In this document: positions 47,563 to 56,034 of the stretch, piece after piece
Position numbering within the stretch: the first letter of the stretch is position 1
Layout of the letters: each line of letters begins with the position of its first letter
Assembly: GCF_030160235.1 (NCBI RefSeq)
Contig: NZ_BSNY01000043.1
Span: forward strand, 26,475 to 90,474
Origin: Mesorhizobium huakuii
Lineage (GTDB): Bacteria; Pseudomonadota; Alphaproteobacteria; Rhizobiales; Rhizobiaceae
Direction of reading: 5' to 3'
Length of the DNA: 64,000 nt
Translations under genes and position numbers: made by a program
Notes under the pieces: generated by a model
The model's input: the letters and a program-made list of their open reading frames with translations, nothing else
Database searches by the model: none
Told to the model about the DNA's origin: nothing

Positions 47563-48675
47563 ATGAACAATGGAACATCAGCAGAAGCACCGTTGATCGA
47601 GCTATCCAACGGTCAAAAACAGTTCGGCCTCTTTCAAGCCCTGACCAATATCAATCTCGCGATCAACGAGGGGGAGATCGTGACCCTCCTCGGCCCGAGC
47701 GGCTGCGGCAAAACCACCTTGATGCGCATCATCGCCGGCTTCGAGACGCTCACGTCCGGGACCCTCAAGATCGATGGCAAGGACGTCGCTTCGCTGCCAC
47801 CGGAAAAGCGGCCAGTGAACATGGTCTTCCAGCGATATGCGCTGTTTCCTCATCTCGACGTCTTCGACAATGTCGCATACGGCCTCAAGGTCAAAGGTGT
47901 TGAGAAGGAGGAGCGCCGCAGACGCGTCCAGGCGATGCTCAGGACCGTGCAAATGGAGAGCCTCTCGCATCGTTTCATCGGCGAACTCAGCGGTGGCCAG
48001 TGCCAGCGGGTCGCGCTGGCCCGGGCGTTGGTAAACGGCCCCCGGGTTCTGTTGCTCGACGAGCCTCTGGCGGCGCTCGACCTGAAGATTCGCCAGCATA
48101 TGCTGGGAGAGATGAAACGGATCCAATTGGAGACGGGCGCGACCTTCGTTTACGTGACGCACGATCAGGATGAGGCGATGATCCTCTCCGACCGGGTCGT
48201 GCTGATCGACCACGGCCAGATCGTTCAGGTCGACAGGCCGCAGGACATGTATTTTCGCCCAAGATCTCTGTTTGCGGCAAAATTTCTTGGCGAGACAAAT
48301 CTGTTCGAGGGAAAGCTGACGGTGTCTGGCATAGGGCAGCTTTCGCTGGAAACCCAAGACGGGCCGTTCGAGGTGGTTTCGAATGATGCCGCGGTGTCCG
48401 GGAATGATGCCGCGGTGATGTCCGTTCGGCCGGAAGCAATGTCCTTCCGGCAATCCAATGCGCAGCTTGACTATGCGGTGGATGCAGAAATTGCCGACGT
48501 GATTTTTTCAGGCAGTCGCTCTTTCTTCCATCTCGTCAGCTTGGGCGGCCAAAAGTTCCGCGTCCAGGTCCAGAACATGCCAGGTGCTGCCCTTCCGGTG
48601 GCGGGAGACAAGGTCCATGTCTCGTGGCGGAAAGACAGCGCGACCGTTCTGCCGCTTTCCCGCATCTCCTCGTGA
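47563..48675 (+). CDS. PotA-like ABC transporter ATPase
   Basis: A 370-residue ATPase starting MNNGTSAEAPLIELSN. Walker A is LGPSGCGKTT, signature LSGGQCQRVALARAL, Walker B VLLLDEPLAALD and the switch THDQDEAM, followed by a TOBE-type domain. The cysteine in GGQCQRV is unusual where most have R or K but should not harm function. ATG 47563 is used; the very long frame from 46540 is an artefact across the permease genes. Confidence 0.93.
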   Translation: MNNGTSAEAPLIELSNGQKQFGLFQALTNINLAINEGEIVTLLGPSGCGKTTLMRIIAGFETLTSGTLKIDGKDVASLPPEKRPVNMVFQRYALFPHLDVFDNVAYGLKVKGVEKEERRRRVQAMLRTVQMESLSHRFIGELSGGQCQRVALARALVNGPRVLLLDEPLAALDLKIRQHMLGEMKRIQLETGATFVYVTHDQDEAMILSDRVVLIDHGQIVQVDRPQDMYFRPRSLFAAKFLGETNLFEGKLTVSGIGQLSLETQDGPFEVVSNDAAVSGNDAAVMSVRPEAMSFRQSNAQLDYAVDAEIADVIFSGSRSFFHLVSLGGQKFRVQVQNMPGAALPVAGDKVHVSWRKDSATVLPLSRISS

Positions 48676-48723
48676 CATCCATTGGGACGTGCTGTCTGAG
48701 CACCGACTAGCGTTACAATTTTA

Positions 48724-48737
48724 TATCCTATATTCAA
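48724..48737 (-). promoter_or_regulatory. Tandem TTGGATA heptamers, site 3 (GntR promoter)
   Basis: On the minus strand TTGAATA and TAGGATA are contiguous. The site ends 30 bp before the GntR start at 48768, which would suit autorepression. Confidence 0.6.
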
Positions 48738-48767
48738 TATGCCTAGAGTCTTCCTGATAGGTCATAA

Positions 48768-49451
48768 ATGGATCCTTCTGTCGCCATCAAGCGCCGAACC
48801 GTTACGTCGTCGGTCGTTGACCTGATCCGCGGCAGGATCATATCCGGGTTTTACAAAGGCGGTCAGCAGATCAAGCAGGAGGCGATCGCCGAGGAAGCTG
48901 GCGTGAGCCGTATCCCGATCCGCGAGGCTCTTCTTCAGCTCGAGGCCGAGGGGCTCGTCGTCATTCACACCCATAAGGGAGCGGTTGTTGCTTCGCTGAC
49001 GGTGGATGACGCCGTCGATATCTTCGAAGCACGTCTTGCGCTTGAGCCATTCATCTTGAAGAAGGCGATCGAGCGGGCAACCAAGATTGACATCGAGCAT
49101 GTGCGGAACGCCCTGGACGACTACACCAAGGGTGTGAAGGCAAAGGAATCGCCGGCCAAGCTCAGCGAGTTGAACTGGGCGTTCCACAAGGCAATGTCCC
49201 GTCCCGCAAGGCGGCCGCGGTCTCTGGCTCTGCTGTCGTCACTCTACAATTCCGCTGACCGGTATCTCCGCCTTCAGATCGATGCCCGATCGGCGCAGAC
49301 CAAAGCCCTGGAAGATCACAAGGCGTTGGCGGTTGCGTTCGCCGAGGGCAATCAGACGCTGGCGCAGAAGCTTCTCAGGAAGCACATCGAGGACGCTCGC
49401 GACGACGTGATGGCTGGCCTGCGGGCGCGGCCAGATTTCGAAAACACCTGA
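48768..49451 (+). CDS. GntR-family regulator (FCD domain)
   Basis: A 227-residue regulator. The N-terminal winged helix spans about 10-75 (SVVDLIRGRIISGF, AEEAGVSRIPIREALLQLEAEGLV); the rest is an alpha-helical FCD domain that binds an organic acid and often a metal. It lies between the transporter operon and the racemase gene. TTGGATA heptamers lie before it and before three neighbouring units, making it the likely local regulator. Start at ATG 48768, no strong SD sequence. Confidence 0.9.
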   Translation: MDPSVAIKRRTVTSSVVDLIRGRIISGFYKGGQQIKQEAIAEEAGVSRIPIREALLQLEAEGLVVIHTHKGAVVASLTVDDAVDIFEARLALEPFILKKAIERATKIDIEHVRNALDDYTKGVKAKESPAKLSELNWAFHKAMSRPARRPRSLALLSSLYNSADRYLRLQIDARSAQTKALEDHKALAVAFAEGNQTLAQKLLRKHIEDARDDVMAGLRARPDFENT

Positions 49452-49511
49452 TCGTCGACTTCTAATTTTTGCGCGAAGCCGCCAATGGCTATTGCTTGCT
49501 CTGAATAAATA

Positions 49512-49525
49512 TTGGATATTGGATA
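49512..49525 (+). promoter_or_regulatory. Tandem TTGGATA heptamers, site 4
   Basis: Two exact, contiguous TTGGATA units, ending 21 bp before the racemase-family start at 49547. This is the cleanest of the four sites. Confidence 0.7.
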
Positions 49526-49546
49526 TAGAAGCCATTGGAGCCGAGC

Positions 49547-50575
49547 ATGCAGTTGGACCGCGTTATAACTGTCGTCGGCGCGCACGCGGAAGGAGAGGTC
49601 GGCCGGGTCATCACTGGCGGCATTCTTCCTCCGCGCGGGGCGACGATGTTCGAGAGGATGGAGAATCTGGAGCGCGACAGTACATGGCTCAGGAACATGC
49701 TTCTGTTCGATCCGAGAGGCAGCGTGAATGCCGCAGTCAACCTGATCACGCCGCCAATCCACCCTGACGCCGATATCGGCATGATCGTCATGGAGTCGGA
49801 TTACTTTGTGCCGATGTCGGGCTCTAACCTGATCTGCACGGTGACCGTCGCGCTTGAGGCGGGCATGATTCCCATGAAGGAGCCCCAGACGATCGTCCGG
49901 GTCGACACGCCCGCAGGATTGGTGGACGTGATCGCCGAGTGCCGGGCGGGCAAGTGTCGAAGCATTACCTTTCGCAACATCCCCTCCTTCGTCATGCATC
50001 GTGACAGCATGATCGACGTTCCCGGGCTCGGTTCACTGCGGGTCGATGTCGCGTATGGCGGCATGATCTACTGCATCGTGAACTCGATGGATCTGGACCT
50101 GACGCTTGAGCGTGGCGAGGCCAGACAGCTTGTCGAAATCGGCGAGCGGATCAAGGCGGCAGCGGCCGTCCAGCTGCCTTCTATTCATCCCGAGAATCCG
50201 CTCATCCATACGATCAATCAAGCCGAGTTCGCTGGCCCCGTGGAGGTCATCGGCGGCGTCAAGACATCCAAGAACGCGGTGGTCGTGTCGCCCGGCCGGC
50301 TCGATCGCTGCCCATGCGGGACAGGCACGTCTGCGCGCATGGCGCTTCTCCATGCGCGTGGTGAGCTCGCGGTCGGTGAGAAGTTCAGACACCTCTCCAT
50401 TCTCGATACGGTTTTCGACTGCGAGATCATCGCCGAAGCAAAGGCAGGCGACGTGCCCGCCGTCATTCCGCAGGTCTCCGGTCGCGCCTGGCTGACGGGT
50501 GTGAGCCATTACGGCGTTGATCCCGAGGATCCGTTTCCGGAAGGCTACCGTCTATCCGACACCTGGTTCAATTGA
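49547..50575 (+). CDS. Proline racemase-family enzyme (hydroxyproline epimerase or dehydratase)
   Basis: A 342-residue protein of the proline racemase fold. The second catalytic cysteine is C257 (CPCGTGTSA). The first position, usually Cys in MCGH, is S91 in MSGSN, giving a Ser/Cys pair. Family members with altered pairs include hydroxyproline 2-epimerases and trans-3-hydroxyproline dehydratases. ATG 49547 follows TTGGAG; TTG 49535 is rejected. Placement with a DapA-type lyase, ALDH and transporter fits breakdown of a hydroxyproline or similar cyclic imino acid. Confidence 0.85.
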   Translation: MQLDRVITVVGAHAEGEVGRVITGGILPPRGATMFERMENLERDSTWLRNMLLFDPRGSVNAAVNLITPPIHPDADIGMIVMESDYFVPMSGSNLICTVTVALEAGMIPMKEPQTIVRVDTPAGLVDVIAECRAGKCRSITFRNIPSFVMHRDSMIDVPGLGSLRVDVAYGGMIYCIVNSMDLDLTLERGEARQLVEIGERIKAAAAVQLPSIHPENPLIHTINQAEFAGPVEVIGGVKTSKNAVVVSPGRLDRCPCGTGTSARMALLHARGELAVGEKFRHLSILDTVFDCEIIAEAKAGDVPAVIPQVSGRAWLTGVSHYGVDPEDPFPEGYRLSDTWFN

Positions 50576-50647
50576 TTGACAGGCAGCCTTGGCCCAAGGC
50601 GCTCGAATGTCTCAACACCACGGACGCAACCGAACGGGAAGGCGGAG

Positions 50648-51223
50648 ATGGCGGAAGAACAGTTGAAATGGCTCAACGAGCCACCGCAGTACACAAGCGA
50701 CGGCGGCGTCCTTCGTGTCGTGACAGGCCACGAAACCGACTTCTGGCGGGAGACATTTTACGGTTTCTGGCGTGACAATGGCCATTTTTTCTATCGCAAC
50801 GTCGTCGGGGATTTCACCGCCGAGGTGACGATCAAGGGCAACTATGAAGCCCTCTACGACCAGGCCGGCCTGATGATGCGGCTCAGCGAAACCCATTGGG
50901 TGAAAGCCGGAGTAGAGTTTACCGACGGGCGGATGTACTTTTCCGTGGTTATCACGAACGATGTTTCCGACTGGTCCCTGGTTCCCATTCCGACGGATCC
51001 GGCGGGCGTCAGGATCCGCCTTACCCGGCATCGCGAGGCGGTTCGCGTTCAGTATCTGGACACCGGCGACAACAGCTGGCAGCCGGTAAGGCTCGGCTAT
51101 TTTCCACCCTCTGACCGGGTGGATGTCGGCATGATGTGCTGCTCTCCCCAACGTGCGGGGTTCGAGGTGGCTTTCACCGACTTCGTGGTCGGGGCGCCGA
51201 TCTCCAAAGAGCTGCATGACTGA
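50648..51223 (+). CDS. DUF1349-family protein
   Basis: A 191-residue protein with the beta-sandwich pattern of the DUF1349 family (ETDFWRETFYGFWRDNGHFFYR, YDQAGLMMRL, VKAGVEF). The family is related to concanavalin-like lectin folds and has no firm biochemical role. ATG 50648 follows AAGGCGGAG; the frame from 50576 overlaps the racemase gene end and has no support. It may bind or process the substrate of the surrounding cluster. Confidence 0.82.
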   Translation: MAEEQLKWLNEPPQYTSDGGVLRVVTGHETDFWRETFYGFWRDNGHFFYRNVVGDFTAEVTIKGNYEALYDQAGLMMRLSETHWVKAGVEFTDGRMYFSVVITNDVSDWSLVPIPTDPAGVRIRLTRHREAVRVQYLDTGDNSWQPVRLGYFPPSDRVDVGMMCCSPQRAGFEVAFTDFVVGAPISKELHD

Positions 51224-51288
51224 CCTGAAGCCGCAAGGAGCAGCCGCGAGGCATCTGCTGCCTTGCCGGTCTTCATCGGGATTTTGAA

Positions 51289-52752
51289 ATGACCAAGCGT
51301 GAATACGGAATCTGGATAAATGGCGCTGCCGAATTGCCGGCGGAAAGCACCGTCTTCGACAGAAGCTCGCCGTCCACAGGCGAAATCGTCGCCAGCGTTC
51401 ATCTCGCCGGGAAGACAGAACTCGACCGTGCCGTCATTCTCGCGAAGGAAACGTTCAAGAAGGGCAGTTGGAAGGGGCTTGCGGCGAGCGAGCGCGGGAA
51501 GATCCTGCTGCGTTGGGCCGACCTCATCCTGGGGGAACTCGCAACGCTCAGCCGTATCGAGGCCGACGAAGCCGGCAAAACGATCGCAGCCGCCAGGGGC
51601 GAGATCGAGTGGTCGGTGGAGTTGCTGCGTTATGCCGCATCGCTCGCCTGGAGCATTCCCGGCCGCATCATCAATCACGAGGGCGCCGAGAAGTTGGGCC
51701 TGGTGACCTATGAGCCACTGCCCGTCATCGGCATGATTCTTCCCTGGAATTTTCCCACGGTGACGCTGTTCCAAAAGTTGCCCTATGCCCTTGTTGCGGG
51801 ATGTTGCGTCGTGATCAAGCCGTCGGAGCTCACGGCGGGTACAGCACTTGAATATGCGCGACTGGCCAAACACGCCGGGGTTCCGGACGGGGTCCTTGCG
51901 GTTCTGCCTGGCACCGGCGAGGTGGTCGGCCAAAGCATGTGCGTGCACCCGGACATCGACATGATCTCCTTTACGGGGTCCACCGCGGTGGGGCGCAAGA
52001 TCGCCAGCCTCGCCGGCCAGTCGCTGAAAAAGGTGGCGCTTGAACTCGGCGGCAAGGGCGCCAACATCGTCTTCGCTGACGCGCAGCTCGACGCGGCGGT
52101 CGCCGGCGCGCTTGCAGCCTTCACAATCAATCAGGGCGAGGAGTGTTGCGCCGGTGGAAGGCTGTTGGTCCAGGACACCATTGCTTCGGAATTTGTCGCC
52201 AGGCTGGCAGAAAAGGCTGGTATGCTGAAGCTCGGAACGCCTGACGACGTTGATGCCGATCTCGGCCCCTTGATTCACCAGCAGCATCAGCGGAAAGTCC
52301 TCGACTATATCGAAAAGGCGCGGCAGGAAGGCGCAACGCTCGTGACCGGCGGCGGCGCGCCGACGAGTGTCGGACTGCGGAACGGCTGCTTCGTCGAGCC
52401 GACCATTTTCAGCGGCGTCAAGCCGCACATGACGATCTTCAAGGAAGAGATATTCGGACCCGTGCTTGGGGTTACCACTTTCAAGGATGTTTCCGAGGCA
52501 ATCGCGCTGGCCAACCTGACACATTACGGCTTGGCCAACGGCGTCTGGACCTCCAACCTCGACACCGCAATGGCCGTCTCCAGCGCCCTCGAAAGCGGGT
52601 TCGTTTACGTCAACACCTATCTTGAGACGGTTCCCCAGCTGCCATTCGGCGGCAGCAAGTCCAGCGGGCTCGGCAGGGAAAACGGTCCTGACGGGTTGCT
52701 GGAATTCATGCAGGCGAAGTCCACATTCGTTCGCCTGCGTCCGAACGCGTGA
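51289..52752 (+). CDS. NAD(P)-dependent aldehyde dehydrogenase
   Basis: A 487-residue ALDH with all active residues: N154 (PWNF), E252 (ELGGKG) and C286 (NQGEEC). It could oxidise an aldehyde from the GMC enzyme at 42849, or 2-oxoglutarate semialdehyde if the hydroxyproline model is right. It resembles the ALDH at 17785 more than typical housekeeping ALDHs. Same strand as DUF1349, 65 bp later. Confidence 0.9.
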   Translation: MTKREYGIWINGAAELPAESTVFDRSSPSTGEIVASVHLAGKTELDRAVILAKETFKKGSWKGLAASERGKILLRWADLILGELATLSRIEADEAGKTIAAARGEIEWSVELLRYAASLAWSIPGRIINHEGAEKLGLVTYEPLPVIGMILPWNFPTVTLFQKLPYALVAGCCVVIKPSELTAGTALEYARLAKHAGVPDGVLAVLPGTGEVVGQSMCVHPDIDMISFTGSTAVGRKIASLAGQSLKKVALELGGKGANIVFADAQLDAAVAGALAAFTINQGEECCAGGRLLVQDTIASEFVARLAEKAGMLKLGTPDDVDADLGPLIHQQHQRKVLDYIEKARQEGATLVTGGGAPTSVGLRNGCFVEPTIFSGVKPHMTIFKEEIFGPVLGVTTFKDVSEAIALANLTHYGLANGVWTSNLDTAMAVSSALESGFVYVNTYLETVPQLPFGGSKSSGLGRENGPDGLLEFMQAKSTFVRLRPNA

Positions 52753-52781
52753 TTCCATCAGATGCAACGGAGAGCAAGACG

Positions 52782-53798
52782 ATGAAGCCGGTCCGTTTCG
52801 GGATTGTGTCGACGGCGAAGATCGCCCGCGACTGGGTCATCCCGGCAATGAAGGCCGTGCCGGAGTGTGAAGTGGTCGCCATCTGCTCACGCGACGCTTC
52901 TCGTGCGGCCCGCGTCGCCACGGAATTCGATATTTCGAGACACTATGCGTCTCTCTCCGACTTGCTGGACGACGACGAGGTCGAGGCCCTCTATATCCCG
53001 ACACCGAACAATCGGCACGTCGACGATGCAATTGCCGCCGCGAGGGCTGGCAAGCACGTCTTGTGCGAGAAACCACTTGCTTTGGACGCGGCGGACGCCC
53101 TGCGCTTGGCCGAGGTTCAACGCCAGACAGGTGTGCAGATATCGGAGGCCTTCATGGTCCGGTATCATCCGCGATGGCTCGCCGCGCGTGAGATCATCCG
53201 CGGTGGCAGGCTCGGACGCGTCACCCAGATTCACGCAACCTACAGTGTGATCAACGACAATCCGCAGGACATCAGGTTCCAGCCGGAACTCGGCGGTGGT
53301 GCGTTGGGAGACGTTGGCGTCTATCCGATAACGGCGGGCCGCTTCCTTTTCGAGGCCGAGCCGATCGCTGCGACGGCGACATTCGAAAAGCTCGCGCCTG
53401 ATGGTGTCGATATCGCTGTCGCCGGCATGCTGGAATTTCCGGACAATCGCAATCTTCTGTTCAGCGGCGCCCTGCTTCAGGCATGGGCACACTGGGTCAT
53501 GGTCATTGGTACCGACGGCTGGATGGAAATCCCGGTCGCCGTCTGGCCCTCGTCAAGACAAGAGACGATCATCAAGCTGCGCAAGCGTGACGACATCTAT
53601 GACCAGGATGCCGAAGTCATCCGCTTTGCGCCGGCAAATCAGTATGAAGAAGAGGTCCGCGAGTTCGCGCGCGCCATAAGGGGTGAGATTAAGCAGCCTT
53701 GGCCAATCAAAGATGCGGTAGCGGGAATGCACGTACTGGATGCCGTCAGACAGGCCGCTGCTCAGAAAGCGCGTGTCCCAATCCGGAGTGAGCGCTGA
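52782..53798 (+). CDS. Gfo/Idh/MocA-family oxidoreductase
   Basis: A 338-residue NAD(P)-dependent dehydrogenase of the sugar/inositol family. It opens with a Rossmann strand FGIVSTAKIA, and the catalytic lysine is K97 in CEKPLALD. GALGDVGVYPI marks the C-terminal beta-sheet domain. ATG 52782 follows GGAGAGCAAGACG. Substrate unknown; it is the last gene of the GntR-linked set. Confidence 0.9.
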   Translation: MKPVRFGIVSTAKIARDWVIPAMKAVPECEVVAICSRDASRAARVATEFDISRHYASLSDLLDDDEVEALYIPTPNNRHVDDAIAAARAGKHVLCEKPLALDAADALRLAEVQRQTGVQISEAFMVRYHPRWLAAREIIRGGRLGRVTQIHATYSVINDNPQDIRFQPELGGGALGDVGVYPITAGRFLFEAEPIAATATFEKLAPDGVDIAVAGMLEFPDNRNLLFSGALLQAWAHWVMVIGTDGWMEIPVAVWPSSRQETIIKLRKRDDIYDQDAEVIRFAPANQYEEEVREFARAIRGEIKQPWPIKDAVAGMHVLDAVRQAAAQKARVPIRSER

Positions 53799-54317
53799 TT
53801 TAACAATGGGCCGGTTCAACGCATTGCGCGACGAAGGTCGGGACCGGGCAGCCGTACTGACTTGTCGAGGGTTAGTGTCGGCACCCTGCCATAAGATAAC
53901 GAGGCCAGACGAGGCGAGGACTGGCGCCTCACCGTCTGCTTCCGCGCCTGCCACGGCCGGGTGCTGCTGCTGAATCCGACCAATGCCAGGTCGGACGCTT
54001 ACAACCCTCTGCTCGAGGTCCGGCGTGGCGAATGGGTGGTCCGCGACGTGCAAAACATCACCGACATCGTGGTCGATCCCGGAGGCTCGCTTGAAAGGCG
54101 CAACCATTGGGAAAGACGAACCACGCGCTGCTGGTCGGTGCGATCCTGCATGTGCTCTATGCCGGACCGGAAAAGACCCTGGCCGGCGTCGCGGCATCCA
54201 GCGCCGCACGGGAACTTCTGAACAAGTCCGACAACGAATGAAAGGCATGTCGGCAGAGGCGCCCGCGCTAGCGCGGCGCCGCCTGCGCTGTTGATGCCAG
54301 CTGGGTTCTGTTGCTGT
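53799..54317. other. Gap holding a conjugation-gene remnant
   Basis: About 520 bp between a dehydrogenase and a convergent binding-protein gene. Its second half contains a TraG fragment, listed separately; the first 130 bp hold nothing recognisable. This marks the edge between the catabolic cluster and a more uniform G/C-rich stretch. Confidence 0.6.
53940..54241 (+). pseudogene. TraG/VirD4-type coupling protein fragment
   Basis: The frame reads RVLLLNPTNARSDAYNPLL and RRGEWVVRDVQNITDIVVDP, typical of conjugative coupling proteins. After NHWE a frameshift is needed to read NHALLVGAILHVLYAGPEKT, then AARELLNKSDNE, with an apparent deletion between LAGVAA and AARELL. The ATPase core is otherwise missing. 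It shows that a conjugative element once occupied or inserted near this place. Confidence 0.78.
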
Positions 54318-55190
54318 TCAGTTGGCGGCTCCGCACAACTGCGACGTCGTCAATCCTGGCGGAACGTTCTCCGTGGGGCCAAATCCGTACTTCGCCATGA
54401 TGGTGGCGATCGTGCCATTCGACATGACCTTCGCCAGACCCCGATTGTAGAGGTCGCGCAGATCGCCATCGTCCTTCCTGAACGCGATCGCGATGTAGCT
54501 GATCGACTTCTCGTCCGTCGTAAACGGGTTGGCGCGCTCCAGATCGGGGCTCTTGTTGCCGGCAAGCAGCCCGATGACAGTCGGGGAAGAGAACAGAGCC
54601 GCGTCGATGCGGCCGGCTCGCAGGGCCGCGATGTTGGTCTCGATGTCGGGGAACTGCAGGATGCGGTCCTCCGGCACGCCCTCGGTGATGGCGTTCTTGA
54701 TGACATTGCTGCCGCGGCCGCCGCCCATGATCGCGTCGGATTTCTTGGCAAGATCCGCATAGCTATGGATCGCCTTGGGGTTGCCTGCGAGCACGACCGC
54801 CGCGTCGTCGGACCTCAGGTCGGGAGCGCCGAAGGCAACCTGCTGACATCGCTCCGGCGTTATCGACAGTCCGGAAGCGACGGCATCGAAACGGCCGGCC
54901 ATCAGGCCAGGGATCAAGGCGCCGAACTCGGTGACCTCGAAGTCGACCTGCTTGACGCCGAGATCGGCAAAGGCAGCCCTGAGAAGATCCGGATGCCAGC
55001 CGAGCAGCTCGCCGGTTCCCTCCTTCTTGTAGCCCCATGGCGAGCGGTTGTGGATGCCGATGACGATGCGCCCTTCCTTCAAGACGCGTTCTTTCGTGGT
55101 CTCTGCCGTTGCCGGCAGCACAGATCCAACAAGCGTGGCATAGGCGATGCAGGCCAAGCCAATCGCAGCCGATCGGGCTCGAAATTTCAT
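54318..55190 (-). CDS. Amino-acid ABC transporter binding protein (orphan)
   Basis: A 290-residue family-3 solute-binding protein. The signal peptide is RARSAAIGLACIAYATLVG with cleavage near TAE (about 30). RIVIGIHNRSPWGYKKEG begins the binding lobe. Family members bind polar amino acids or ectoine-like compounds. No permease or ATPase gene is adjacent, so it must use a transporter elsewhere or be a relic. Just upstream, at about 55275-55315, the sequence is very A/T-rich and may hold its promoter. Confidence 0.88.
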   Translation of the reverse strand: MKFRARSAAIGLACIAYATLVGSVLPATAETTKERVLKEGRIVIGIHNRSPWGYKKEGTGELLGWHPDLLRAAFADLGVKQVDFEVTEFGALIPGLMAGRFDAVASGLSITPERCQQVAFGAPDLRSDDAAVVLAGNPKAIHSYADLAKKSDAIMGGGRGSNVIKNAITEGVPEDRILQFPDIETNIAALRAGRIDAALFSSPTVIGLLAGNKSPDLERANPFTTDEKSISYIAIAFRKDDGDLRDLYNRGLAKVMSNGTIATIMAKYGFGPTENVPPGLTTSQLCGAAN

Positions 55191-55441
55191 CGGGGGGTCC
55201 TCCCATGAGTTTGCGTTGCGCCAAGGCGTCCCGCCTCAGCCGCTCAACGCTACGGTTGGATGCGGCGTCTCGTCAATGTATATATACAAAATATAGACAA
55301 AATATTGCGGATGAAGTGGTGAGTGAATCAGGCCTGCCCGTCGAGGAGATACATGCCCTGCGTGATTGCGCATCGGGTGACGCGGTGCCCCAACCTCGCT
55401 TCCGCCGCCGCCGCTTGAACCGATGCCGAACAACCGGTCGC

Positions 55442-55909
55442 CTAGACAGGCAAGGCTTCCGAGCGCTTGACCTGGCCGAGCGCGAAGCTGCTTTCGATCG
55501 AGGCGATGTTGTCCAGCCGCGTCAGCTTGTCCTTGATGAACCGCTCATAGGCCTCGAGGTCACGCACCACGATGCGCATCAGGTAATCGCGCTGGCCGGT
55601 CATCAGATAGCAGTCGACAACCTCCGGCCAGCGCAGCACCGCCTGGGAGAAGCGGTCGAGATCGTCCTCGCGTTGCCGTTCAAGCTTGATCGACGCGAAA
55701 GCGCTGATCGGCAGGCCGAGCTTCTTCTGGTCGACGACCACCGTATAGCCTTTGATGACGCCGGCGCTTTCCAGGAGCCTCACGCGCCGGGCGCAAGGTG
55801 AAGGCGAAAGACCGACGGCTTCGGCGAGGTCGTTTGTCGTCGCTTTTGCGTTCTTCTGCAGCGCGGCGATGATTTTAAGGTCGATGGCATCGAGCGTCGG
55901 ATTTGGCAC
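55442..55909 (-). CDS. Lrp/AsnC-family regulator
   Basis: A 155-residue regulator: helix-turn-helix in TTNDLAEAVGLSPSPCARRVRLLESAGVI, followed by the RAM ligand domain. GTG 55909 (VPNPTLDAIDLKI) is chosen because ACGAGGTAA lies just upstream; the open frame to 56011 is the divergent leader. It diverges from the E1-like gene at 56035 across a perfect inverted repeat, so it probably controls that gene in response to an amino acid. Confidence 0.92.
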   Translation of the reverse strand: MPNPTLDAIDLKIIAALQKNAKATTNDLAEAVGLSPSPCARRVRLLESAGVIKGYTVVVDQKKLGLPISAFASIKLERQREDDLDRFSQAVLRWPEVVDCYLMTGQRDYLMRIVVRDLEAYERFIKDKLTRLDNIASIESSFALGQVKRSEALPV

Positions 55910-55933
55910 GTTTACCTCGTTTGAAGACCAGTG

Positions 55934-55950
55934 TTGGCTCAACCAGCCAA
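55934..55950. promoter_or_regulatory. Inverted repeat between Lrp and E1-like genes
   Basis: TTGGCT, a 5-bp spacer and AGCCAA form a perfect dyad in the 125-bp divergent region, 25 bp from the Lrp start. It is a likely binding site of the Lrp protein. Confidence 0.5.
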
Positions 55951-56034
55951 TATCATCGAACGGATCGTGCAAGAATAGCCACATTTCGACGACCGCGGCA
56001 GGTATCGTCAAGACCCGATTGACAGGAGCCGACG

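Noticed and set aside
46540-48675. 711-residue open frame on the plus strand
   Set aside because: Its first half is an out-of-frame reading of two permease genes; only the part from 47563 is a real gene (ABC ATPase).
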